From contig NZ_NFLU01000004.1 of NCBI RefSeq assembly GCF_002161085.1, forward strand, positions 62,001-126,000: a DNA stretch of 64,000 nt, written 5' to 3'. The DNA is from Flavonifractor sp. An112 (GTDB lineage Bacteria; Bacillota; Clostridia; Oscillospirales; Oscillospiraceae). Below the pieces are notes generated by a model. It ran no database searches and was not told the DNA's origin. It was given only the letters and a program-made list of their open reading frames with translations. This document shows positions 33,715-42,512 of this stretch, piece by piece (position 1 is the stretch's first letter; each line of letters opens with the position of its first letter). The position numbers and the translations under genes were made by a program.

Positions 33715-34729
33715 AGTTGTTACATTCGGCGAGCTGATGCTCCGCCTGGCCCCCAACGGCTACTACCGCTTCTTCCAGAACGACCAGATGCAGGCCACCT
33801 TCGGCGGCGGCGAGGCCAATGTGGCGGTCTCCCTGGCCAACTACGGCCTGGACAGCGTGTATGTCACCAAGCTGCCCGCCCACGCCATCGGTCAGGCTGC
33901 CGTGGACTCTCTGCGGTACTTTGGCGTGGATACCTCCAAGATTGTCCGGGGCGGGGACCGGGTAGGCATCTACTACCTGGAGAAGGGCGCCTCCCAGCGG
34001 GGAAGCGTGTGCATTTATGATCGGGCCCACTCCTCCATTGCCGAGGCCCGGTCCGGCGACTTCAACTGGGACGCCATCTTTGAGGGGGCCGATTGGTTCC
34101 ATTTTACCGGCATTACCCCCGCTCTGGGCCCCAATCTGGTGGAGCTGTGCCGTCAGGCCTGTGAGGCTGCCAAGGCCCGGGGTGTCAAGATCTCCTGCGA
34201 TCTGAATTACCGGGGCAAGCTGTGGACCCGGGACCAGGCCCGGGCGGCTATGACCGACCTGTGCCGCTATGTGGATGTGTGCATCTCCAACGAGGAGGAC
34301 GCCAAGGATGTGTTCGGCATCGAGGCCGAGGGCAGCGATATCTATGGCGGCAAGCTGAACAAGGCGGGCTATGAGAGCGTGGCCAAGCAGCTGATGGACA
34401 AGTTCGGCTTTGAGAAGGTGGCCATCACCCTGCGCACCTCCATCTCCGCCAGCGACAACGACTGGGCCGGAATGCTGTACGACGGCAAGGATTGCTGCTT
34501 CTCCAAGGAGTACCACCTCCACATCGTGGACCGGGTGGGCGGCGGCGATTCCTTCGGCGCCGGGCTGATCTACGCCCTGTTGTCCGGTAAGTCCTCTCAG
34601 GACGCCATTGAGTTTGCAGTGGCGGCCTCCGCCCTGAAGCACTCGGTGGAGGGAGACTACAACCGGGTCACCGTGGCCGAGGTGGAGAAGCTGGCCGGCG
34701 GCGACGGCTCTGGCCGGGTACAGCGGTAA
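33707..34729 (+). CDS. kdgK: 2-keto-3-deoxygluconate kinase
   Basis: PfkB-family kinase phosphorylating 2-keto-3-deoxygluconate to KDPG. 340 residues. GGGEANVAVSLANYG is the first PfkB signature and DRVGGGDSFGAGLIYALL the second, with the catalytic aspartate. FGELMLRLAP at the N-terminus is typical of KDG kinases. The start overlaps eda by eight bases, so aldolase and kinase are coupled. Confidence 0.94.
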   Translation: MAKVVTFGELMLRLAPNGYYRFFQNDQMQATFGGGEANVAVSLANYGLDSVYVTKLPAHAIGQAAVDSLRYFGVDTSKIVRGGDRVGIYYLEKGASQRGSVCIYDRAHSSIAEARSGDFNWDAIFEGADWFHFTGITPALGPNLVELCRQACEAAKARGVKISCDLNYRGKLWTRDQARAAMTDLCRYVDVCISNEEDAKDVFGIEAEGSDIYGGKLNKAGYESVAKQLMDKFGFEKVAITLRTSISASDNDWAGMLYDGKDCCFSKEYHLHIVDRVGGGDSFGAGLIYALLSGKSSQDAIEFAVAASALKHSVEGDYNRVTVAEVEKLAGGDGSGRVQR

Positions 34730-34740
34730 CAGAAAAAATG

Positions 34741-34768
34741 GACAGCTGGACCATTTGGTCCAGCTGTC
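34741..34768 (+). other. Intra-operon hairpin between kdgK and uxaB
   Basis: Perfect stem GACAGCTGGACC / GGTCCAGCTGTC with an ATTT loop, followed by TGTTTC. The weak T run suggests partial attenuation or mRNA protection before the galacturonate branch genes. Confidence 0.6.
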
Positions 34769-34788
34769 TGTTTCAAAGGAGGGTCGGG

Positions 34789-36291
34789 ATGAAAACATTA
34801 AATTATCAGGTGTTGAAGGAGAGCGGCTACACCGGCTATGTGCTGGAGGAGGGGCCGGAAAAGGTGCTCCAGTTTGGCGAGGGCAACTTCCTGCGGGCCT
34901 TTGCTGATTGCTGGTTCGATCTGGCCAACGAGCGGGTGGGGTGGAACGGTAAGTGTGTGCTGGTCCAGCCCATCCCCCAGGGCCTGGCAAAAGAGATCAA
35001 CGCCCAGCAGGGGCTGTATACCCTGTGCCTGCGGGGACGGGAAAACGGCCAGCCGGTGGACCGGCGGCGGGTGATCTCGGCGGTGAGCCGCTGCCTCAAC
35101 CCCTATGAGGGGGAGGATTATCAGGCCATGCTGGAGGTGGCTATCTCCCCGGAGCTGGAGTACATCGTGTCCAACACCACCGAGGCGGGCATCGTCTACG
35201 ACCCTACCTGTAAGCTGGAGGATCAGCCTCCTGCATCCTTTCCCGCCAAGCTGACCCAGGTGCTCTACCGCCGATGGCAGGCGGGGCAGCCGGGCCTGGT
35301 GATCCTGTCCTGTGAGCTGATCGACAACAACGGAACGATTCTGCAGGACTGTGTGGAGCGCCACGCCGCCCAGTGGGGGCTGGAGGAGACCTTTGTGGAG
35401 TGGCTAAAGGGATGTACTTTCTGCTCTACCTTGGTGGACCGCATCGTGCCCGGCCGCATCCGGGACCGGGAGGAGCAGGCTGGACTGGAGACGGAGCTGG
35501 GTTATGCTGACCCCCTGTTGGACGTGGGGGAGGTGTTCGGCGTCTGGGTGATCCAGGGGCCGGAATGGTTGGCGGACAAGCTGCCCTTCCGTGCCGCCGG
35601 GCTCAACTGTCCGGTGGTGCCCGATGTGACCCCCTACAAGCACCGGAAGGTGCGGATACTCAACGGTGGACACACCGGCTTTGTGCCGGGGGCCTACCTG
35701 GCGGGCTTTGATATCGTCCGGGACTGCATGGCCCACCCGGTGGTGCGGGGCTTTCTGGAGCAAATGCTCTACCGGGAGATCATCCCCACCCTGGAGCTGG
35801 ACCGGGCCGACCTGGAGCAGTTTGCCCAGGCGGTGGAGGACCGGTTTGACAATCCCTTTGTGGACCACGCCCTGCTGAGCATCTGCCTGAACACCGTGTC
35901 CAAGTGGCGGGCGCGGAATCTGCCCAGCCTGCTGGCCTACCAGCGGCAGACGGGACAGCTGCCACCCTGCCTCACCATGAGTCTGGCGGCGGCCATTCAG
36001 TTTTACTGTGGGCATATGGAGGAACTGACCGGGCAGGGACTGGTCTGCCGCCGGAGCGACGGCACAGCCTACACTGTCTCCGATGACCGGTGGGTGCTGA
36101 AGTTTTGCTGGGCCCACCGGGGGGACAGTGCCGGGGAACTGGTACAGGCCATCCTGAGCCACGAGCAGATGTGGGGTATGGACCTGACGTCGGTGGACGG
36201 CCTGACGGCGGCGGTGACGGCAGATCTGGAGAAGATCCGGACCGACGGGGTGCTGGCCGCATATGCCGCCTGTCTGGAGGAAGACGCATGA
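34789..36291 (+). CDS. uxaB: Tagaturonate reductase (altronate oxidoreductase)
   Basis: NADH-dependent reduction of D-tagaturonate to D-altronate, the galacturonate branch. 500 residues. VLQFGEGNFLRAF is the cofactor-binding start, and VRILNGGHTGFVPGAYLAG and LLSICLNTVSKWRARNLP are UxaB-type segments distinct from UxuB. ATG 34789 follows AAGGAGGGTCGGG; the longer open frame begins inside the intra-operon hairpin. It overlaps uxaA by ATGA. Confidence 0.93.
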   Translation: MKTLNYQVLKESGYTGYVLEEGPEKVLQFGEGNFLRAFADCWFDLANERVGWNGKCVLVQPIPQGLAKEINAQQGLYTLCLRGRENGQPVDRRRVISAVSRCLNPYEGEDYQAMLEVAISPELEYIVSNTTEAGIVYDPTCKLEDQPPASFPAKLTQVLYRRWQAGQPGLVILSCELIDNNGTILQDCVERHAAQWGLEETFVEWLKGCTFCSTLVDRIVPGRIRDREEQAGLETELGYADPLLDVGEVFGVWVIQGPEWLADKLPFRAAGLNCPVVPDVTPYKHRKVRILNGGHTGFVPGAYLAGFDIVRDCMAHPVVRGFLEQMLYREIIPTLELDRADLEQFAQAVEDRFDNPFVDHALLSICLNTVSKWRARNLPSLLAYQRQTGQLPPCLTMSLAAAIQFYCGHMEELTGQGLVCRRSDGTAYTVSDDRWVLKFCWAHRGDSAGELVQAILSHEQMWGMDLTSVDGLTAAVTADLEKIRTDGVLAAYAACLEEDA

Positions 36292-37766
36292 AGCTGATCC
36301 AGATTCAGATGGGAGACAATGTGGCGGTGGCCCTGTCCCCGGTTGAGGCGGGGGAGCAGGTAAGCGTTGGGGTATGGACTCTGACAGCGGCGGAGTCCAT
36401 CCCTCAGGGACATAAGCTGGCGCTTGTGCCGCTGAAGCCGGGAGATCTGGTGTACAAATATGGCTGCGCCATCGGACGGGTCACCAATCCCGTGCCGGCA
36501 GGCGGGTGGGTCCACACCCACAACATGACCACCAATCTGTCCGCCCACACCCACTTCTCCTACCGCCCAACGGTACAGGCTCTGGAGTCGGAGGAGCCGG
36601 AGCAGTTTCTGGGCTATCTGCGGCCGAATGGCCGGGTGGCAACACGCAACGAGATCTGGGTACTGCCCACCGTGGGCTGCGTCAACGAGATCGCCTGCCA
36701 GCTGGCGGCCGGCAACCAGGACCTGGTGGGGGGGAGCGTGGAAGGGCTTTACGCCTTTCCTCACCCCTACGGATGCAGCCAGACGGGGACGGACCACGCC
36801 AACACCCGGGCCATCCTGGCTGGACTGGCCCGCCATCCCAACGCGGCGGCGGTGCTGGTGGTGGGGCTGGGATGCGAGAACCTGCAATGCAGCCAGCTGA
36901 TGGAGGATCTGGGAGCGGAGGCAGCGGAGCGGGTGAAGTTCCTGGTGTGCCAGCAGGTGGAGGACGAACTGGCGGCAGGCCGGGCCTTGCTGGAGGAGTG
37001 TGCCGCCTATGCCGCTCAGTTCCAGCGCCAACCGGTGCCGGTGAGCAAGCTGGTGGTGGGCCTCAAGTGCGGCGGCTCCGACGGCCTGTCCGGCATCACC
37101 GCCAACCCGGTGGTGGGCCGGTTCAGTGATCTGCTGGTGGCCCGGGGAGGCAGCACCATCCTCACCGAGGTGCCCGAGATGTTTGGCGCCGAGGAACTGC
37201 TGCTGGGCCGCTGTGCCGACGAAGGGGTGTTCCGTCAGGCAGCGGAGATGCTCCAGGGCTTCCGGGATTATTTTGTCTCTCACGGCGAAAACGTCTACGA
37301 AAATCCCTCTCCCGGCAATAAGAGTGGGGGGATCACCACCCTGGAGGACAAATCCTGCGGCTGCGTCCAGAAGGGAGGCACCGCCCCCATCGTGGGGGTG
37401 GTGCCCTATGGCGGGCAGGTAGTGCGGCACGGATTAAATCTGCTGTGGGGTCCGGGTAACGACCTGGTGTCCACCACCGCCCTCAGCGCGGCGGGAGCCC
37501 ACCTGATCCTCTTCACCACCGGGCGGGGCACGCCTTTCGGCGCGCCGGCCCCCACCTTGAAGATTTCCAGCAACAAGGCGCTGGCCGCCCGCAAGCCGGG
37601 GTGGATCGACTTTGACGCCGGCAGCGTGGCGGAGGGGGAGTCCATTGACCAGGCGGCCCGGCGGCTCTTCCATCTGGTGCTCCGCACGGCCGGAGGCGCT
37701 CCCACCAAAAGCGAGGAGGCTGGCCGCCGGGGGATCGCTATCTTCAAGGACGGCGTGACACTGTAA
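36288..37766 (+). CDS. uxaA: Altronate dehydratase
   Basis: Iron-dependent dehydration of D-altronate to 2-keto-3-deoxygluconate. 492 residues: an N-terminal SAF domain (about 1-90, HTHNMTTNLS) and a C-terminal catalytic domain with GCSQTG, GLGCENLQ, LKCGGSDGLSGITANPVVGR, TEVPEMFGAE and DKSCGCVQKGG. Last gene of the hexuronate operon; the ATG overlaps the uxaB stop. No clear terminator follows, only about 125 bases leading to pyk. Confidence 0.95.
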   Translation: MKLIQIQMGDNVAVALSPVEAGEQVSVGVWTLTAAESIPQGHKLALVPLKPGDLVYKYGCAIGRVTNPVPAGGWVHTHNMTTNLSAHTHFSYRPTVQALESEEPEQFLGYLRPNGRVATRNEIWVLPTVGCVNEIACQLAAGNQDLVGGSVEGLYAFPHPYGCSQTGTDHANTRAILAGLARHPNAAAVLVVGLGCENLQCSQLMEDLGAEAAERVKFLVCQQVEDELAAGRALLEECAAYAAQFQRQPVPVSKLVVGLKCGGSDGLSGITANPVVGRFSDLLVARGGSTILTEVPEMFGAEELLLGRCADEGVFRQAAEMLQGFRDYFVSHGENVYENPSPGNKSGGITTLEDKSCGCVQKGGTAPIVGVVPYGGQVVRHGLNLLWGPGNDLVSTTALSAAGAHLILFTTGRGTPFGAPAPTLKISSNKALAARKPGWIDFDAGSVAEGESIDQAARRLFHLVLRTAGGAPTKSEEAGRRGIAIFKDGVTL

Positions 37767-37808
37767 AGGACCATGGAAATTTCCACATGGTAGGATGAAA
37801 AATCCTTC

Positions 37809-37837
37809 TTTCCAAAACAGGATAAATCAGGTAAACT
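37809..37837 (+). promoter_or_regulatory. Possible pyk promoter
   Basis: TTTCCA (37809-37814), 17 bases, TAAACT (37832-37837). Weak -35; proposed because pyk needs expression independent of uronates. Confidence 0.4.
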
Positions 37838-37890
37838 ATAGCTAGTTATGTTAGGCCCCACAGGGACCACATCTGTTATGGAGGTAGGAC

Positions 37891-39324
37891 ATGAGAAAGA
37901 CGAAAATCATCTGTACCCTCGGTCCGGCAGTGGACGACGAGGAGACCCTGCGCAAGCTGATTCTCAAGGGCATGAACGCCGCCCGCTTCAACTTTTCTCA
38001 CGGCACCCATGAGACCCACCTGGCCCAGCTCACCAAGCTGAAGCGGGTCCGGGACGGATTGGGCGCGCCGGTGGCCACCATTCTGGATACCAAGGGCCCC
38101 GAGATCCGGGTCAAGACCTTTGAAAACAGCCCAGTGACCCTGGAGCGGGGACAGACCTTTGTGCTCCACACCGACGATGTGCCCGGCGATCAGAATCAGG
38201 TGTCGGTGACCTATCAGAACCTGCATAACGAAGTGGGACCTGGCTGCCGTATCCTGGTGGATGACGGCCTCATTGAGCTGAAAGTGGAGCGCATCGAAGG
38301 CGCCAGCATTGTTTGCGAGGTGGAGAACGGCGGCCCCCTGTCCAGTAACAAGTCTATCAACATCCCCGACGTACATATCCACCTGCCCTCCCTCACCGAC
38401 AAGGACCGGGACGATATCAAGTTCGCCGTGGAGAACGACTTTGACTTCATCGCCGCCTCTTTTGTTCGCAAGGCCAGCGATGTAGAGGATATCCGGGCTG
38501 AGCTCCACAAGCATGAGGGGGGCGACAAGGTCCAGATCATCGCCAAAATCGAGAACCGAGAGGGCGTGGACAACATCGAGTCCATCCTTGCCGCCTCCGA
38601 CGGCATCATGGTGGCACGAGGCGACCTGGGTGTGGAGATCCCTGCCCACGAGGTGCCCATCCTCCAGAAGCAGATGATCAAGGCCGCCACCCAGAAGGGT
38701 CTGCCGGTCATCACCGCCACCCAGATGCTGGACTCTATGATCCGCAACCCCCGACCCACCCGGGCAGAGGTGTCCGATGTGGCCAATGCCGTGTTTGACG
38801 GCACCTCCTGCGTCATGCTTTCCGGCGAGACTGCCTCCGGCAAGTATCCGATCGAGGCTCTGGAGACCATGGTAGCCACCGTCACCGCCGCCGAGGAGGC
38901 CATCGACTACTGGGGCCGGTTCCGGGAGCGCAATCTGCTGCCGGAGATCGGCGGCATCAGCGATGCCATCACCCACACCTGCTGTCTGACCGCCATGGAC
39001 CTGGGGGCGACGGCCATTCTGGCCCCCACCAAGTCGGGCTACACCGCCAAGGTGATCTCCCGTTTCCGTCCCGGCTGCAACATCATTTCCCTGACTCAAA
39101 GCGAGTCCACCCGCCGTCAGCTGGCCATCTCCTGGGGTGTCCACCCCTATCTTTGCGGCGAGGTGGATTCCACCGACCGGATGTTCTCCCTGGCTGTGGA
39201 TGTGGCCCGGAAGGAGGGGGTGGTGAAGCCCGGCGAGACCGTGGTCATCACCGCCGGCGTACCCCTGGGCAAGTCGGGCACCACCAACCTGATTAAGGCT
39301 CAAGTGGTGGAAGAAGGACTGTAA
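37891..39324 (+). CDS. pyk: Pyruvate kinase
   Basis: Last step of glycolysis. 477 residues, the form without a C-terminal PEP-utiliser domain. MNAARFNFSHGTHE, ILDTKGPEIRVKTF, IAKIENREGVDNI, MVARGDLGVEIPAHEVP and TATQMLDSMI cover the nucleotide, PEP and metal sites. ATG 37891 follows TGGAGGTAGGAC. The location beside the uronate operon, whose products are pyruvate and triose phosphate, is functionally sensible but may be coincidental. A clear terminator follows. Confidence 0.96.
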   Translation: MRKTKIICTLGPAVDDEETLRKLILKGMNAARFNFSHGTHETHLAQLTKLKRVRDGLGAPVATILDTKGPEIRVKTFENSPVTLERGQTFVLHTDDVPGDQNQVSVTYQNLHNEVGPGCRILVDDGLIELKVERIEGASIVCEVENGGPLSSNKSINIPDVHIHLPSLTDKDRDDIKFAVENDFDFIAASFVRKASDVEDIRAELHKHEGGDKVQIIAKIENREGVDNIESILAASDGIMVARGDLGVEIPAHEVPILQKQMIKAATQKGLPVITATQMLDSMIRNPRPTRAEVSDVANAVFDGTSCVMLSGETASGKYPIEALETMVATVTAAEEAIDYWGRFRERNLLPEIGGISDAITHTCCLTAMDLGATAILAPTKSGYTAKVISRFRPGCNIISLTQSESTRRQLAISWGVHPYLCGEVDSTDRMFSLAVDVARKEGVVKPGETVVITAGVPLGKSGTTNLIKAQVVEEGL

Positions 39325-39340
39325 ACTTCTATATTCCAGG

Positions 39341-39374
39341 AAAAGAACCGGACGTTGTCGGCGTCCGGTTCTTT
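39341..39374 (+). terminator. Terminator of pyk
   Basis: AAAAGAACCGGACG pairs with CGTCCGGTTCTTTT around a short loop. Confidence 0.9.
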
Positions 39375-39413
39375 TATACTTTGGAAAGAAATGACAGGGT
39401 ACGATGAGAGGTG

Positions 39414-39442
39414 TTGAGAGCCGGCAAACGATCTGGTATAAT
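39414..39442 (+). promoter_or_regulatory. Promoter of the YesN/YesM operon
   Basis: TTGAGA (39414-39419), 17 bases, perfect TATAAT (39437-39442). Confidence 0.75.
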
Positions 39443-39480
39443 GTGTCTAACGGAATCCAAGAACGGGGAGCGGACTGTCC

Positions 39481-39507
39481 GGCACCCTGATAGAAAGGAT
39501 AGGTGCC
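39481..39507 (+). promoter_or_regulatory. Leader stem-loop presenting the RBS of the response regulator gene
   Basis: GGCACC (39481-39486) can pair with GGTGCC (39502-39507), leaving the GAAAGGAT Shine-Dalgarno in the loop, four bases before the start codon. It could modulate translation; it may also be chance. Confidence 0.3.
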
Positions 39508-39510
39508 CCA

Positions 39511-40794
39511 ATGGCTGCAAAGACGCAGTATACCGTGGTCGTGGCCGACGATGAGGACGAGCTGAGAGAAGCGGTGTGTACCATGATTCCCTGGCAGGAC
39601 TATGGATTTTGCCTGGTGGGGAGCGCCAGCAATGGACTGGATGCCCTCCAGCTGGTGGAAAAACACGCCCCCGACCTGCTGCTTACCGACATCAGGATGC
39701 CCTTTATCTCAGGTATTGAGCTGGCCCGGCAGGTGCGGGAGGTGCGCCCTGCCACTAACATCGCCTTTTTGAGCGGCTATGACGATTTTGAATACGCCAA
39801 GCAGGCCATTCAGTATAACATCATCAGCTATATGCTCAAGCCTCTGACTATGGAAGGATTGGGCGCGGAACTGTGTACCATCCGAAAAAAGATCGACGCC
39901 CAATATGCCATGTTCCGGCAGACCGGGCCTCGTGCCGATGGGTCCGACCTGCGGACAGCCATGCTGATGCCCCTGGTGCTGGACGACTACGCCGAGCTGG
40001 AAGGGGAGGTCCAGGCAGAGGGCTATGCCCGGCAGTGCGGCCTGTTGCGGGATGTGGATGACAGGCCGGGCTATACCGTAATGGTATCCACCCTGCTCAA
40101 TGAGGACGGCGGCAACGTCACCGAGCCATCCTTTGTGGCCTCGGTGGACCGGTTGGCCTCCAAGTACCTGCGGAGCGTCAGCTTTTTTGCATCCGGAAAG
40201 GTGATTTCGGTGCTGCTTGGCAATGCGTCGGACTTTGACGAATATCTCCACATCCTGGCCGACGAGATCCCTCAGATGGCGGACAGGGTGTTGGGCAAGC
40301 GTTGCCGCATCGGCGTCAGCCGGGTGGTGAGGGCCCTGACCGATCTGCACGGCGCCTATCGGGAGGCCATGGAGGCTCTGCGCCAGGGGGATCGGACGGA
40401 GGGAGGCGCCCAGTTCATCAGCGACCTGGCTCCCGCGGTCAAGGGCGGCGAACTGCTGTGCAAGCGGGCTCTGGAGGCCCTGGACCAGCACTATATGGAG
40501 GCCGATTTGTCTCTGGTGTCCCTTAGCGGGATGCTGACTGTCAGCCCCAATCATCTCAGCGCCTGCATCAAGAAGTACACCGGTGAGACCTTCATTAACA
40601 TCCTGATCCGCAAGCGAATGGAGGCTGCCCGGGAACTGTTGACTACCTCCGGACTGAAGGTGCAGGAGGTTTCCCAGCGCTGCGGTTATACCGACCAGCA
40701 CTATTTCAGCTACTGTTTTAAAAAATATTGCGGAGAATCTCCCAATGCCATGCGCCGCAGGCTGGAGCAGGAAAGGCTGGGTGAGGACGCGTGA
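39511..40794 (+). CDS. AraC-type response regulator (YesN-like)
   Basis: Cytosolic response regulator of 427 residues. The N-terminal receiver has DDEDEL, the phospho-acceptor in LLTDIRMPFISG (near residue 57) and YMLKPLTMEGLG with the conserved lysine. A variable middle section follows, then two AraC/XylS helix-turn-helices at the C-terminus (LSLVSLSGMLTVSPNHLSAC, VQEVSQRCGYTDQHYFSYCF). It pairs with the overlapping histidine kinase gene (GTGA at 40791-40794). Such pairs regulate carbohydrate uptake; the adjacent mgl and gal genes are the likely targets. Confidence 0.92.
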   Translation: MAAKTQYTVVVADDEDELREAVCTMIPWQDYGFCLVGSASNGLDALQLVEKHAPDLLLTDIRMPFISGIELARQVREVRPATNIAFLSGYDDFEYAKQAIQYNIISYMLKPLTMEGLGAELCTIRKKIDAQYAMFRQTGPRADGSDLRTAMLMPLVLDDYAELEGEVQAEGYARQCGLLRDVDDRPGYTVMVSTLLNEDGGNVTEPSFVASVDRLASKYLRSVSFFASGKVISVLLGNASDFDEYLHILADEIPQMADRVLGKRCRIGVSRVVRALTDLHGAYREAMEALRQGDRTEGGAQFISDLAPAVKGGELLCKRALEALDQHYMEADLSLVSLSGMLTVSPNHLSACIKKYTGETFINILIRKRMEAARELLTTSGLKVQEVSQRCGYTDQHYFSYCFKKYCGESPNAMRRRLEQERLGEDA

Positions 40795-42512
40795 AAGGGC
40801 GCGGCACGGCCCGGAAAGGCCTGCGTATCACCACCATTCTGGTAGCCATGGTGGTGGGAGTGGTGGCAGTCATCCTCTGCTGCTGCATCCTGCTGTTTTT
40901 GGACCGTTATCGGGATGCCATGGTGCAGAATGCCCGCACCAGCAGCAGCCAGGCGGTATCCCAGGTGTCCACAACGGTGGCCAACTACCTGGGAGATATG
41001 GAGCAGGCTATGGAGCTGGTGGAGCAGTCCATGCTGGAAAGTGCGGACAGCCGGGATAAGCTGCTCACTGCTTTTTTGAATTTCCGGCCCGATGTGGTGG
41101 CGGTAACCAGCTACTCCTCCGACGGAGCGCTGCTGGACTGCTGGTCCCTGGGGCGGGAACCCAGAGAGACCATCTATGAGAACCTCTCCTTTGATCTGGA
41201 GAAAGCCAGGACCGCGCAGGCTCCCTATATGATGGCGCCCCATGTGGAGACTATTTTTGAGAGTTACTACCCCTGGGTGGTGACCATGACTGCTCCGCTG
41301 GAGCAGGGGGGAGGAGCCGCCTGGGTCTCTCTGGATCTGAGCTTTTCCAGTATTTCAAGCTATATCAATAACATCAGTATCGGCCAGCGGGGCTACTGCT
41401 TTTTGATGGACGGGGCGGGCAATATCGTCTACCATCCTCAGCAGCAGCTGCTGTACGCTGGCCTTAAAACGGAGAATACCACGGCGCTGGCCGAGCTGGA
41501 TGACGGCTCCTATGCCGACGATACGGTGATTTACAGCCTGACCGGCGTGGCGGGCAGCGACTGGCGGGTGGTGGGCGTCAGCTATGTGGACGAGCTGGTC
41601 AACCGCGGTGTACGGGAAATGATCCAACTGTCTCTGTTTTTGGCGGTTGTAGTGCTGGCGGCGGCAGTGCTGACCAGCTGGCTGCTCTTCCGCCTGCTGG
41701 GCCGCCCCCTGCGGGGGCTGGCCGCCGCCATGGAGAACTTTGAGACCGATGCAGACCACTTTACCTATCATCCGGTGGGCGGTACCCGGGAGGTACAGGA
41801 GCTCTCCGAGTCCTTTGAGCATATGGTGCTGCGGATCCAGCGGCTGATGACCACCGTGCGGGAGGAGGAGGTCAACCTCCGCAAGACAGAGCTGAAAGCC
41901 CTTCAGGCCCAGATCAACCCCCACTTCCTCTATAATACGCTGGACTCCATTGCCTGGATGTGCGAGCAGGGCCGCAACGCCGAGGCCGTCAAGATGGTCC
42001 ACGCCCTGGCCCGGCTGTTCCGCATCAGCATCAGCAAGGGCCATGAGCTTATCCCCATCGCCAAGGAGATCGAACACGCAGAGAGCTATCTTCAGATTCA
42101 GAAGTACCGCTATAAAAACCAATTTACCTATGAATTTAATGTAGACCCCGAGTGCCTGGATTATTACTGCAATAAGATTACCCTTCAGCCCATCATTGAG
42201 AACGCCATCAACCACGGTCTGGATCTGATGGTGGATGAGGGACACATCTGGGTACAGGTGCGGCAGGAGGGAGAGGATATCCTGTTCCGTGTGCTGGACA
42301 ACGGGGTTGGTATGAGCAAGGAGCAGCTCAGCTCCATCCTCCAGCATGATCCCAAGGATCGCACCGGCATCGGTATTAAAAACGTCAACGACCGGCTGAA
42401 GATCTACTTTGGTAAGCAGTACGGGCTGCATATCAGCAGCGAGCCCGATGTGGGTACCTGCGTGGAGATCCTGATGCCCAAGATACAGGAGGGGGATTAT
42501 GAGGCGAAATAA
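40791..42512 (+). CDS. Sensor histidine kinase (YesM-like)
   Basis: Membrane sensor kinase of 573 residues. TM1 is near residues 13-36, followed by an extracellular Cache-like sensor region to about 275, TM2 (LSLFLAVVVLAAAVLTSWLL), a HAMP region, and the His_kinase domain with phospho-acceptor motif QINPHFLYNTLDSI. The ATPase part has LQPIIENAINHGL, VLDNGVGMS and GIGIKNVNDRL. Start is GTG 40791 overlapping the regulator stop. Its 3' end overlaps a sugar-binding lipoprotein gene by 14 bases, suggesting a three-component sugar sensor. Confidence 0.92.
   Translation: MKGRGTARKGLRITTILVAMVVGVVAVILCCCILLFLDRYRDAMVQNARTSSSQAVSQVSTTVANYLGDMEQAMELVEQSMLESADSRDKLLTAFLNFRPDVVAVTSYSSDGALLDCWSLGREPRETIYENLSFDLEKARTAQAPYMMAPHVETIFESYYPWVVTMTAPLEQGGGAAWVSLDLSFSSISSYINNISIGQRGYCFLMDGAGNIVYHPQQQLLYAGLKTENTTALAELDDGSYADDTVIYSLTGVAGSDWRVVGVSYVDELVNRGVREMIQLSLFLAVVVLAAAVLTSWLLFRLLGRPLRGLAAAMENFETDADHFTYHPVGGTREVQELSESFEHMVLRIQRLMTTVREEEVNLRKTELKALQAQINPHFLYNTLDSIAWMCEQGRNAEAVKMVHALARLFRISISKGHELIPIAKEIEHAESYLQIQKYRYKNQFTYEFNVDPECLDYYCNKITLQPIIENAINHGLDLMVDEGHIWVQVRQEGEDILFRVLDNGVGMSKEQLSSILQHDPKDRTGIGIKNVNDRLKIYFGKQYGLHISSEPDVGTCVEILMPKIQEGDYEAK

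Noticed and set aside
31876-33756. 626-codon minus-strand open frame across uxuA and eda
   Set aside because: It spans two well-supported plus-strand genes and their intergenic hairpin; no protein family is visible.
37876-39666. 596-codon minus-strand open frame opposite pyk
   Set aside because: Antisense to a highly conserved pyruvate kinase; no motifs.
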